A DNA stretch of 64,000 bases from Hyphomicrobium_A sp963776675 (GTDB lineage: Bacteria > Pseudomonadota > Alphaproteobacteria > Rhizobiales > Hyphomicrobiaceae): contig CAVZNR010000042.1 in assembly GCA_963776675.1 (NCBI GenBank), positions 62,001-126,000 of the forward strand, given 5' to 3'. The translations under genes and the position numbers were made by a program. The notes beneath the pieces were generated by a model that was not told the origin of the DNA, ran no database searches, and saw nothing but the letters and a program-made list of their open reading frames with translations. Shown here one piece after another: positions 27,290-35,652 of the stretch; the first letter of the stretch is position 1, and every line of letters starts with the position of its first letter.

Positions 27290-28267
27290 TTAGTAGAACA
27301 GGCTCGAGACGCTTTCCTCGCGCGCGGTGCGCAGGATCGCCTCGCCGATCAGCGGCGCAATCGAAAGCACGCGGATGTTCTTGGCCGCCTGCACCGCCGC
27401 CGTCGGCTGGATGGAGTCGGTGATCACCAGCGACTTGAGCTTGGAGTTCTGGATGCGGCTGACCGCGCCGCCCGACAGGACGCCGTGGGTGATGTAGGCC
27501 ATGACCTCCACCGCGCCATGCTTCAGAAGCGCCTCGGCGGCATTGACCAGCGTGCCGCCGGAATCGACGATGTCGTCGATCAGAATGCAGCGCTTGCCCT
27601 CGACCTCGCCGATGACGTGCATGACCTCGGACTCGCCGGGGCGCTCGCGCCGCTTGTCGCAGATGGCGATGGGGGCCTCGATGCGCTTGGCCAGCGCGCG
27701 GGCGCGTACGACGCCGCCGACGTCGGGCGAGACGACCATCAGGTTGTTGCCCTTGTAGTGCTCCTGGATGTCGCGGACCATGACCGGCGCGGCGAACAGG
27801 TTGTCGGTCGGGATGTCGAAGAAGCCCTGGATCTGCCCGGCGTGCAGATCGAGCGTCATCACGCGGTTGGCGCCGGCGCGCTCGATCAGGTTGGCGACGA
27901 GCTTGGCCGTGATGGGCGTGCGGGGTCCGGGCTTGCGATCCTGGCGCGCGTATCCGTAGTAGGGAACGACGGCGGTGATGCGTGCTGCCGACGCTCGCTT
28001 CAGGGCGTCGATCAGGATCAACAGCTCCATCAGGTTGTCGTTGGCCGGAAACGAGATGGACTGCATGACGAAGACGTCCTGCCCACGCACGTTCTCCTGG
28101 ATCTCGACGAAGATCTCCATGTCGGCGAAACGCTTCACCTGCCCCTTGGTCGATGAGACCTTGAGGTAGGCGCAGATCGCCTCCGCGAGTGGCCGATTGC
28201 TGTTGCCGGCCACGAGCTTCATGGACAACTGACCGCGGCCGTCTCCGGTACGGGCATCGAAAGGCAT
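27290..28267 (-). CDS. prs: ribose-phosphate pyrophosphokinase
   Basis: Makes PRPP from ribose-5-phosphate and ATP, feeding purine, pyrimidine, histidine and Apt reactions in this same window. 325 residues from ATG 28267, chosen for the GGAGG seven bases before it; ATG 28222 (MKLVAGNSN) is the usual family start and gives 310 residues. Signatures: AGNSNRPLAEAI, QDVFVMQSISFPANDNLMELL, VVPYYGYARQDRK, DLHAGQIQGFFDIP, and the PRPP loop CILIDDIVDSGGTLVNAAE. Confidence 0.95.
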   Translation of the reverse strand: MPFDARTGDGRGQLSMKLVAGNSNRPLAEAICAYLKVSSTKGQVKRFADMEIFVEIQENVRGQDVFVMQSISFPANDNLMELLILIDALKRASAARITAVVPYYGYARQDRKPGPRTPITAKLVANLIERAGANRVMTLDLHAGQIQGFFDIPTDNLFAAPVMVRDIQEHYKGNNLMVVSPDVGGVVRARALAKRIEAPIAICDKRRERPGESEVMHVIGEVEGKRCILIDDIVDSGGTLVNAAEALLKHGAVEVMAYITHGVLSGGAVSRIQNSKLKSLVITDSIQPTAAVQAAKNIRVLSIAPLIGEAILRTAREESVSSLFY

Positions 28268-28308
28268 GGCACGCCTCCACGGCCGTTCGTCGCGCGCTTC
28301 CTAGCAAG

Positions 28309-28340
28309 AGGGCCCGCGCCTGTAAACGGCGGGGCCCTCA
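28309..28340. terminator. strong hairpin upstream of prs
   Basis: GAGGGCCC and GGGCCCTC pair, extended inside by GCGCC/GGCG around TGTAAAC. On the minus strand it lies between the lipoprotein stop (28412) and prs (start 28267), without a T-tract. It probably ends lipoprotein transcription or structures the prs leader. Confidence 0.45.
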
Positions 28341-28411
28341 TTTTGCCGTCGGGACTGACTTTGCCGCCGGAAGGTTGACACACCGTGACCGGCGGGCGGA
28401 TCAGGCCTCAG

Positions 28412-29455
28412 TTAATTGGCACTTGTCTGCGTAGGCTGCGGGAGCAGCTTCAGGATGCCCTGAGCGGCTGCAGCGGCGGCGGCATCGGCCGTCTTGCCCC
28501 AGGCGCCGTCGAGCGAGCCCTGCGGCACTTCGTTCTTCTGCGAGACGGTTCCAAGCTTCTTGCCGGACGGATCGGAGACGCTCCAATCGATGGTGATCGG
28601 CTGCTTGCCGTCCGCGCCGGCACCGAGCGCAACCTTGCCTTCGACCGTGTAGGTCTGCGGCGAGGGTGAATCCGCCAGGGCTACGCCGCTGCGGGCCAGC
28701 TCGCGCTGGATCGCGGCTCGCAGCGAAGAGCTGCCGTCGCCGGGTGCACCGGTGACGCTCGGCACGCGGGCCTTGAGGGCGCCGACATGGCCGATGCTGC
28801 CCGTCGTAGTGCTGGGTGGCGCCGCCGAAGGAGGCTGCTGCGGCGTCGTCAGAGCCGCTTGCGTCGGCGGTGGCGTCGGCTGCGTCACCGCAGCTGTCTG
28901 CACGAGGCCGGGCGAAGCGCTCGCAACGGCCGGGCTCGAATGCGCCGGCAGCCACGAGGCGAGCGACGCCACGGTCTTGTTGGCGATCGCGTCGATCACC
29001 GGTGGCGTCACCGCGGCCCAGGGATCCGAGCCGGTTGCCGCCTTCGCGGTCTCCTCGCCGCTGACGCGGTGGACGCCCTTCCCCGAGGCGTCCGTCACGT
29101 CCCAGATGTAGGAGATCTTTGCCTTCTGCCCCTTCTTCTCAAGCGAGGACACGACATAACCTCTGAGCGTGTACTCGGCCTGATCGGTCGGAGACTTGGC
29201 GACGCGAATGTTCTGGCGCTCGATGTCCGCAGTGAGCTTTGCTTGAAGCTCCTTGGACACGCTCTCGGGCGGCCCGATGACGGGCGCGATCGCGAGCTGC
29301 GCAGGTTGCGTGGACACCGCCGCAGCAGGCAGCGGGTTGGCGACAGACGCCGTGGGCGTGTCGCTCGATGAGCCGAATAAGGACGTAGCAGTTTCGCAGC
29401 CACCCAATCCGATAGCCAGCCAGCCTGCGCAGATCGCTATCGTGATTGGTTTCAT
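28412..29455 (-). CDS. lipoprotein with two copies of a ~100-residue domain, unknown function
   Basis: A 347-residue protein starting MKPITIAICAGWLAIGLGGC; LGGC is a lipobox, Cys20 the lipidation site. Two segments are alike: residues about 60-170 and about 240-345. They share a helix then a strand (KSPTDQAEYTLRGYVV versus DSPSPQTYTVEGKV), then ISYIWDVTDASGK versus ITIDWSVSDPSGK, and an Ala-rich final helix. A Pro/Thr/Gln-rich linker joins them. It probably sits on the inner face of the outer membrane or in the periplasm. I do not know a name for the domain. Longer upstream reading is unlikely because it would precede the lipobox signal. Confidence 0.7.
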   Translation of the reverse strand: MKPITIAICAGWLAIGLGGCETATSLFGSSSDTPTASVANPLPAAAVSTQPAQLAIAPVIGPPESVSKELQAKLTADIERQNIRVAKSPTDQAEYTLRGYVVSSLEKKGQKAKISYIWDVTDASGKGVHRVSGEETAKAATGSDPWAAVTPPVIDAIANKTVASLASWLPAHSSPAVASASPGLVQTAAVTQPTPPPTQAALTTPQQPPSAAPPSTTTGSIGHVGALKARVPSVTGAPGDGSSSLRAAIQRELARSGVALADSPSPQTYTVEGKVALGAGADGKQPITIDWSVSDPSGKKLGTVSQKNEVPQGSLDGAWGKTADAAAAAAAQGILKLLPQPTQTSAN

Positions 29456-29693
29456 TTTTTGCCTAGCCGCAGCAGCATCAAAGGTCGTCACGGCGACGCT
29501 CCCCCGTTGAGTCCCGCTGTATCTTCCGGCGGCCGGCGTACGAACCTTGCGGCCTTCAAACTCCTCAATGACCGGTACCTCACTGGAATCGTCTAACCAG
29601 TCATTTCCGCCGCGTCCAGATCGAATCCGACCGATCTTGCTCCCGACTGAAGATCGCCAAGAGAAAGACCGGACAAGCTTGTGGATTGTGCAA

Positions 29694-30467
29694 TTAGGCC
29701 ACGACGATGGCGGAGATTTGGCGGCCGTAATCGGCCTCTGAGCGGTGTTGAGAGCGTCTGAAGCTATAGAAAAACGATTCGTTTGCGTACGTGCAGGGGC
29801 TGTGACGCTCGATGCGACCCACATTTGCCGCCAATAGACGGCTTTCCACGTAGCCCGGCAGGTCGAAGTGGGGCCGGGCACCCGCCTGGGCACGGGCAAA
29901 GAAACGTGCATTGCCGGGACAGGCTTTGACGAGATCGGTCTCGAATTCAGGGCTCACCTCATAGGATTCTTGGTTAATGGCCGGCCCGATGGCCGCGCGA
30001 ATGTTGCGGCGCGAGGCCCCCTGCCGTTCCATTTCGGCGATGGCCGCCTCGAGGATGCCGGCCACGGCACCGCGCCAGCCTGCGTGTGCGGCAGCTACAA
30101 CGCGCGCATCCGCATCGGCGAACAGCACCGGCGCGCAGTCGGCGGTGAGCACACCAACGGCGAGCCCCGGCGTGTGCGTGACGACGGCATCGGCCTTGGG
30201 GCGATCGTCCGTTGGCACGGGGCCATCGATGTGGAGCGCGGTGGCGCCGTGCACTTGATAGAGCGTGACGACGTCTGCATGGGCCGCACCGAGGTGCTCG
30301 GCAACGCGTGTGCGGTTCGCCACCACGTGGCCCGGATCGTCATTGGAGCCCGGTCCGCAATTCAGCCCGGCATAGATGCCTTGCGAGACGCCGCCCGCGC
30401 GCGTGAAGAAGCCATGGCGAATGCCCGACAGCTCCGCAAGGCAAGGCGCTCGTATGGTTTCGACCAT
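29694..30467 (-). CDS. pgeF: purine nucleoside phosphorylase/polyphenol oxidase family (YfiH/PgeF laccase domain)
   Basis: About 257 residues from ATG 30467; a TTG at 30497 is an alternative. Family motifs: IRHGFFTRAGGVSQGIYAGLNCG, TLYQVHGAT, VLTADCAPVLFAD, VVAAAHAGWRGAVAGIL with the Cys/His metal-site residues, and RHSPCTYANESFFYSFRR at the end. Relatives act on adenosine or inosine in immune cells and edit muropeptide precursors in E. coli. Conserved order lgt-midA-pgeF is frequent in alphaproteobacteria and is present here. Confidence 0.88.
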   Translation of the reverse strand: MVETIRAPCLAELSGIRHGFFTRAGGVSQGIYAGLNCGPGSNDDPGHVVANRTRVAEHLGAAHADVVTLYQVHGATALHIDGPVPTDDRPKADAVVTHTPGLAVGVLTADCAPVLFADADARVVAAAHAGWRGAVAGILEAAIAEMERQGASRRNIRAAIGPAINQESYEVSPEFETDLVKACPGNARFFARAQAGARPHFDLPGYVESRLLAANVGRIERHSPCTYANESFFYSFRRSQHRSEADYGRQISAIVVA

Positions 30468-30524
30468 GCAGCGACCACTAAGGCGCGTCTCGCGCAATGT
30501 CCACCTTGCGGCCTGCAGCTCGCG

Positions 30525-31602
30525 CTAAAAGCCGGGCAGCGCTGCAAGGCCCGCGCTCCTGACGCCGAGCGCGTGAAAGCGCGTCCCCATGCCCGCGGGC
30601 GCCATCAAGCGCGACACGTCGCTTTCGATGCGTGCAGCCTGCGCGGGGTTGGCGGCCATGAGGCGCGAGGCGCGCTCGGCGATGCCGAGGCGCCCAAGCA
30701 ACTCCGCCTGCGTCACCGGTCCGTCGCAGACGAGGCCGGCGTCGGCCATCGCGCCGGCGACGGCAGAGAAATCGACCTGGGCGGTCAGGTCGGCCTCCCC
30801 GGGAGCGGCGAGCGGATCGTCATAGCGGTGGGCGCGCACGGCTTGCAGGGTGTCTCCCAGGGTGGGCGCGCGGTGGCCGTAGTCGATGAAGAGCGCGGCG
30901 AGCGGCGTGCCGAGGGCGGCGAGGCTCTCCGCCATGGTCGCAAGCGCGGGCGCCGCGCCCTTCAAGTATATCGCCGTCGCGCGCCGTCTCTCCGATCCCC
31001 GGCGGGGCATTGGGTGTGGCATCACGCGCCCCCTCGACGAAACGAAGCCGGCCCTCCGGGTCGACGTCGACGCAGCGCGGGTGCCACGCCTCGCCGCAGC
31101 GGACCCACTGCTCGATCGGCAGCGTGTCGAGGAACTCATTGGCAATGACGATCGCCGGAGCGCCGCGCTCTATTCCGTGCAGGTCGCTGTGCCACGTCAT
31201 GGCCACCCCGGTGTCGCCAAGCGTGGCGCGCTGCTCGCGTTCGAGCGCCGCATTGGTCTCGACGAGATGCACGCGCAGCGCTGCGCGGAACTCGGGCACG
31301 GCGCGAACGGCGCGCAACGCGTCGCGCATCAGCGTGCCGCGTCCCGGGCCCAGCTCGACCAGCCGGCAGTCGGAAGGTGCGCCCATCTGCTGCCACACCA
31401 CCGCACACCACAGCCCGATCAACTCGCCGAACGTCTGGCTGATCTCCGGCGCGGTGATGAAGTCGCCGGCGCGGCCGATGGCGGCGCGCGTGCGGTAGTA
31501 GCCGTGCGTGGGATCGAACAGGCAGGCTTCCATGAAGGCGGCGACGGAGATCGGACCGTCGCGGGCAATGCGTTGGACGAGCTCGTTGGCGAGCGGCGTC
31601 AT
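30525..31602 (-). CDS. midA: MidA-family SAM-dependent methyltransferase (NDUFAF7 homologue), frameshifted in this sequence
   Basis: From ATG 31602, overlapping the lgt stop. Motifs: ISVAAFMEACLFDPTHGYYR, DFITAPEISQTFGELIGLW, RLVELGPGRGTLMRDALRA (SAM site), VIANEFLDTLPIEQW. At about 30958-30960 one extra G (GGG for GG) moves the frame after PPGIGETARDGDILE. The rest reads APALATMAESLAALGTPLAALFIDYGH and FLGRLGI-like end (AELLGRLGIAERA) to the stop at 30525. Joined length is about 358 residues, normal. The mitochondrial homologue dimethylates an arginine of complex I NDUFS2; the bacterial role is probably similar. Confidence 0.85.
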
Positions 31603-32450
31603 CGCAACGCGCGGGTGCGTGCGAGGTAGATGACCACGATGCCGACGATCAGCATGGGGATGGAATAGACGATGCCGGCGGTCAGCGGACCGACGTTGAA
31701 GGCATGCGCAAAGTGCGGCTGGCGGAACAGCTCGCCGGTGGAGCGGGCGAGCGCGTAGCCGACGAGGAAGGTGCCGGTGATGAGGCCGGGCCGCTTCAAC
31801 GCGCCGAAATGATGCGTCAGCAGGCGCAGCACGAGGAACAGCACGAGGCCTTCCAGCGTCGCCTCGTAGAGCTGGCTGGGATGGCGCGGCGTCGGCTCGA
31901 CCTGCGGGTAGTGCACCATCGCCTCGGGAAACACCATGCCCCACGGCATCGTGGTGGGACGCCCGAACAGCTCGCCGTTGATGAAGTTGGCGATCCGCCC
32001 GAAGAACAGCCCGATGGGCACCGAGGCCGTGCACAGGTCCGCCGTGCTCCACGGGCTGAGCCCGTTGCGGTAGGCAAAGATCCAGATGGCGATGCCGCAG
32101 CCGACGAAGGCGCCGTGGAAGGACATGCCCCCCTTCCACACCGCGACGATGTCCTGCGGATTGGCGAGGTAGTAGCTCGGCTCATAGAAGAGAACGAAGC
32201 CGAGGCGCCCGCCCAGAACCACGCCGACGGTAATATAGAGCAACAGGTCGTCGACCTTGAGCGGCGCGAACGGCGGCTGGTCGTTGGCCCACAGCCGGGG
32301 CTGCTGCAGCAGGCGGCGGATATAAAGCCAGCCGAGCAAAAGGCCCGCCAGGTAGGCCAGTCCGTACCACTTGATGGCGATGGGCCCGATCTCGATCGCG
32401 ACGGGGTCGAAGTTGGGGAAGGGCAGGGCCAGTACGCTCAGCGGATCCAT
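31599..32450 (-). CDS. lgt: phosphatidylglycerol--prolipoprotein diacylglyceryl transferase
   Basis: A 283-residue inner-membrane enzyme with seven spans, adding diacylglycerol to the lipobox Cys of prolipoproteins. Key segments: IKWYGLAYLAGLLLGW, GGRLGFVLFYEP, GGMSFHGAFVGC (catalytic His region), the Lgt signature GRIANFINGELFGRP, and PRHPSQLYEATLEG. Its TGA overlaps the midA ATG. It is divergent from ubiK. Confidence 0.95.
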   Translation of the reverse strand: MDPLSVLALPFPNFDPVAIEIGPIAIKWYGLAYLAGLLLGWLYIRRLLQQPRLWANDQPPFAPLKVDDLLLYITVGVVLGGRLGFVLFYEPSYYLANPQDIVAVWKGGMSFHGAFVGCGIAIWIFAYRNGLSPWSTADLCTASVPIGLFFGRIANFINGELFGRPTTMPWGMVFPEAMVHYPQVEPTPRHPSQLYEATLEGLVLFLVLRLLTHHFGALKRPGLITGTFLVGYALARSTGELFRQPHFAHAFNVGPLTAGIVYSIPMLIVGIVVIYLARTRALR

Positions 32451-32619
32451 GGCGACGCTTTCTGTTCGAGGACTATGGCCTTAGCCCAGGCTTGTGACCG
32501 AGATTGCGCGATCGGGCGTGGCACGTTTTCGGCACCATTGGCTCCCTGTCAAGGGCGGGCCTTGAATGACCGGGGCTGCGCCGCCATAGTCGCGCGCACC
32601 CCCACAGGAGCGATTTTCC

Positions 32620-32886
32620 ATGACCCAGACCACCAACCGCTTCCTCGACGACCTCGCCAAGCTCATGACCGACGCCGCCGGCGCCGCCGACGGCGTCAAG
32701 CGCGAGGTCACCTCTCTCATGCGGGCCCAGAGCGAGCGCATCCTGCGCGAGATGGATGTCGTGCAGCGGGAGGAGTTCGAGGCGGTAAAGGCCATGGCGG
32801 AGAAGGCGCGGGCCGAGAACGAGCGACTGGAAGCGCGCATTGCCGCACTCGAGGCGCGGCGCGAAGCAGGCAAGGATGCAACGTAG
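32620..32886 (+). CDS. ubiK: UbiK-family accessory factor (BMFP)
   Basis: An 88-residue coiled-coil protein: NRFLDDLAKLMTDAAGAADGVKRE, then ERILREMDVVQREEF, and a leucine-rich coiled coil NERLEARIAALEAR. It matches the BMFP/UbiK family, which helps the ubiquinone-biosynthesis complex and binds membranes. It is divergent from lgt and precedes ybjN-proC, an order often seen in this class. Confidence 0.85.
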   Translation: MTQTTNRFLDDLAKLMTDAAGAADGVKREVTSLMRAQSERILREMDVVQREEFEAVKAMAEKARAENERLEARIAALEARREAGKDAT

Positions 32887-33146
32887 CGGCGGCGGTCAAG
32901 TGCAACGGTGAAGATGTTCACTGCCGACTTGGCTGCGACCGCATGATCAGCCCGCATTACAAGGATTTGCGCGCACAACGCCCTCTCTTCGTCACTTTGC
33001 TCGTGGACAATGGTCACCCTCACTTGCGACTCGCACGGCCCTCTGTTTTCGTCGCGCCTGTCGGTCGGTTTTTCGAAAGCCCTGTTGGTATCGCGTAGCA
33101 ATCCTGAGCTTAAGAGAGAGCCGCGCGGCATAGAGGGAAACAATAC

Positions 33147-33641
33147 ATGTCGGCAGAATTCGCCTATCAGCGCGTGACGAACCCCATCGATCTGGTGGAG
33201 CAGCTCGCCGCCGCACACAACTGGGCCTGCGAACGCACCAACGACGACGAGCTCACGCTCATTATCGCCGGTACGTGGGCCGACTATCACGTCTCACTCA
33301 ACTGGCGTGAGGACCTCGAGGCGTTGCATCTCGCCTGCGCCTTCGACTTCCGCATCCCCGAGAACCGGCTGGCGGAAATGTACCGCCTCGTCGCCCAGAT
33401 CAACGAGCAGCTCTGGCTCGGCCACTTCGATCTGTGGACGCAGGAGGGCCTCGTCATGTTCCGGCACGCCCTTTTGCTCAACGGCTCGATCGTCAGCCCC
33501 CGGCAATGCGAGGCCATGCTGAAGGCGGCGCTGGAAGGCTGCGAGCGCTACTACCAGGCCTTCCAATTCGTTGTCTGGGCCGGCAAGCCGAGCCGGGAGG
33601 CGCTGGTTTCGACCATGTTCGAGACCGAGGGCCAAGCCTAG
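33147..33641 (+). CDS. YbjN domain-containing protein
   Basis: A 164-residue cytoplasmic protein of the YbjN (T3SS chaperone-like fold) family. Segments: NPIDLVEQLAAAHNWACERTNDDELTL, then WREDLEALHLACAFDFRIPE, and LVMFRHALLLNGS followed by a CERYYQAFQFVVW helix. YbjN is linked to stress and motility in E. coli; in alphaproteobacteria the role is unclear, but it commonly precedes proC, as here. The 260 bp before it hold nothing recognisable. Confidence 0.85.
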   Translation: MSAEFAYQRVTNPIDLVEQLAAAHNWACERTNDDELTLIIAGTWADYHVSLNWREDLEALHLACAFDFRIPENRLAEMYRLVAQINEQLWLGHFDLWTQEGLVMFRHALLLNGSIVSPRQCEAMLKAALEGCERYYQAFQFVVWAGKPSREALVSTMFETEGQA

Positions 33642-33784
33642 GCCTGGCTCAAGACCAGACCCAAGACCGCACCCAAGACCGCACCGAGGAATAAGTCTCT
33701 CAGGGGGCAAGCCAGGGCTTGCCCTCCCGGTTGGTGGCGTGTGACACCTGAACGCGTCCAAATCGCCACCATCGGGTCCCGTCC

Positions 33785-34609
33785 ATGAGCTTCACGCTCC
33801 AGGGTCCGCTCGTCCTGGCCGGTGCCGGCCGCATGGGTGGAGCCATCCTTACAAGGCTGCTCGCAAGCGGCCTCGATCCGCGCCTCGTGCTCGTGCAGGA
33901 CCCCGATCCGCCGGTCGAGGTCGCCGACGTGCTGGCGGATGCGTGCATCGACGTCCTTCCCGTGATCGACGCGCTGTCGACCCCGCCCGAGGTGATCGTG
34001 CTCGCGGTCAAGCCGCAGCTGGCCGACGACGTGTTGCCCGGGCTCGCGCGGCTCGCGGGTCCGCACACGCTGCTCTTATCCATCGCGGCGGGGCGTCGCC
34101 TGGAGGGGCTGGCCCGGCACATGCCCGACGGCGCTGCCATCGTCCGCGCCATGCCGAATACGCCGGCCGCGATCGGTCGCGGCGTCACCGTGGCCGTCGC
34201 CAATGCCAACGTCACAAGCGCGCAACGGGCGCTCGCCGACGGGCTGATGGGCGCGGTCGGCGAAGTGCTGTGGGTGGAGGACGAAGCGCTGCTCGATCCG
34301 GTTACGGCCGTCTCCGGCTCGGGGCCGGCCTACGTGTTTCTGTTGGCCGAATGCCTCGCCGAGGCGGGCCGGGCCGCGGGCCTCGAGGCGGAGCTGGCCG
34401 ACCGGCTGGCGCGCGCTACCGTCGCCGGCTCGGCGGCGCTGCTGGAGCAGTCGGATCTGTCCTCTGCGGATCTGCGCCGGAACGTGACGTCGCCCGGCGG
34501 CACCACGGCGGCGGCGCTGGAGATCCTGGGCGGTGCGGAAGGCTTGCAGAAGCTCATGACGGCCGCGGTGGCCGCCGCAACGAAACGCGGCCGCGAGCTG
34601 GCAAAATGA
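33785..34609 (+). CDS. proC: pyrroline-5-carboxylate reductase
   Basis: A 274-residue enzyme for the last step of proline synthesis, reducing pyrroline-5-carboxylate with NAD(P)H. The Rossmann start GAGRMGGAILTRLLASG is slightly unusual (family: GGGNMG), with AVKPQ, MPNTPAAIGRGVT and the signature VTAVSGSGPAYVFLLAECLAEAG, then VTSPGGTTAAALEIL. All family motifs are intact. Confidence 0.93.
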   Translation: MSFTLQGPLVLAGAGRMGGAILTRLLASGLDPRLVLVQDPDPPVEVADVLADACIDVLPVIDALSTPPEVIVLAVKPQLADDVLPGLARLAGPHTLLLSIAAGRRLEGLARHMPDGAAIVRAMPNTPAAIGRGVTVAVANANVTSAQRALADGLMGAVGEVLWVEDEALLDPVTAVSGSGPAYVFLLAECLAEAGRAAGLEAELADRLARATVAGSAALLEQSDLSSADLRRNVTSPGGTTAAALEILGGAEGLQKLMTAAVAAATKRGRELAK

Positions 34610-34984
34610 GCTGGAGCTCGATGCCGCTGCGGCCGCGTCGCTTGCAGACCCGAGCAGGCTTTTTAGGGCCCCGGCGGCTCAGGTCATTGGGGGCGGGCAG
34701 GCGCCTAGTCCGAAAGCTCAAGGAGGATAAAGCTTTAGGCCTGTGCGCGTGAGGCTCCTGATCGCATCCCTTGGCAGCGCGAAGACGGTTTGTTCGCCCA
34801 CCACGTCGCGTCCCGAGAGGTCGGCGTCGCTTCTCGGTTATGATATACTGTTACACTTTTGGCAACGGCCAAACCGCCGCACTCACGCGATCGTGTGAGG
34901 TTCTTGAGCAACCGTGATGGGCGCCTTCCAATCGGCGGGATCGGTCCCTACCTCCTAGGGATCGCTTGGAAGGAGAGGCCCCCC
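34610..34984. other. intergenic region before the TetR gene
   Basis: 375 bp without a convincing gene. It contains an AT-richer patch near 34838-34860 (GGTTATGATATACTGTTACA) that could hold a promoter, and an AAGGAGG at about 34719 with no credible reading frame after it. No strong palindrome is seen. Confidence 0.4.
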
Positions 34985-35650
34985 ATGCTCGATCCCACCA
35001 CGACCAAAGGTCGGCTCGTCACCGCCGCGCTCCGGCTTGCCGGCGAGCGCCCCTGGAGCGACGTCACGCTAGCTGACATCGCGCAAGCTGCCGACGTGAG
35101 CCTCATCGATCTGCGCCGCGACTTTGGCTCCAAGGCCGATATTCTCGCCGCCTTCGTGCGCGCGGTCGACGACGAGGTGTTGGGAAGCGCGCCGCCGCGC
35201 AGCACCGAGCAGCCCGCGCGCGACGCGCTGTTCGAGGTCGTCATGCGCCGCTTCGACGTGCTCGCACCCTATAAGCCCGCCCTCAAGTCGATCACCGAGA
35301 CCTGGCCGACAGACCCCGTGCTGTTGCGTGCGCTTGCCGCCTCGCAGGCGTGGATGCTGCGCGCGGCCGGTATCGGTCCCGAAGGGCTCGAAGGGCAGCT
35401 GCGCACCGCCGGCCTCGGCACGATCTACGCCTCGGTGTTCCGCACCTGGCTCGAGGATGATGATCCCGGACTTGCGCGGACGATGGCCGCACTCGACCGG
35501 CGGCTGCGGCGCGGCGAGCGCACCTTGAACACGCTGGATGAGATCAGGAGCAAGGTGTGCGACTTCGCCTCGGTGTTCGCGAGTGCACGCAAGCGCTCGG
35601 CAGACAGTGAGCCGAAGGCCACGCCCGAGACGCCGCCCGCCTCTGCATAA
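34985..35650 (+). CDS. TetR-family transcriptional regulator
   Basis: 221 residues from ATG 34985, preceded by GGAGAGG. The HTH region is TKGRLVTAALRLAGERPWSDVTLADIAQAADVSLIDLRRDFGSKADIL (quoted in parts: TLADIAQAADVSLIDL is the HTH core). The ligand domain has a W-rich helix ASQAWMLRAAGIG and a YASVFRTWLEDDDPGL segment slightly reminiscent of COQ9-type relatives of TetR. The last 25 residues are Pro/Glu-rich. It ends three bases before the stop of the convergent histidine kinase. The target is unknown. Confidence 0.85.
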   Translation: MLDPTTTKGRLVTAALRLAGERPWSDVTLADIAQAADVSLIDLRRDFGSKADILAAFVRAVDDEVLGSAPPRSTEQPARDALFEVVMRRFDVLAPYKPALKSITETWPTDPVLLRALAASQAWMLRAAGIGPEGLEGQLRTAGLGTIYASVFRTWLEDDDPGLARTMAALDRRLRRGERTLNTLDEIRSKVCDFASVFASARKRSADSEPKATPETPPASA

Positions 35651-35652
35651 CG

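Noticed and set aside
34838..34860. AT-rich patch GGTTATGATATACTGTTACA as a strong promoter or operator
   Set aside because: Spacing to a -35 is poor and symmetry is weak; listed only as an unassigned intergenic region.
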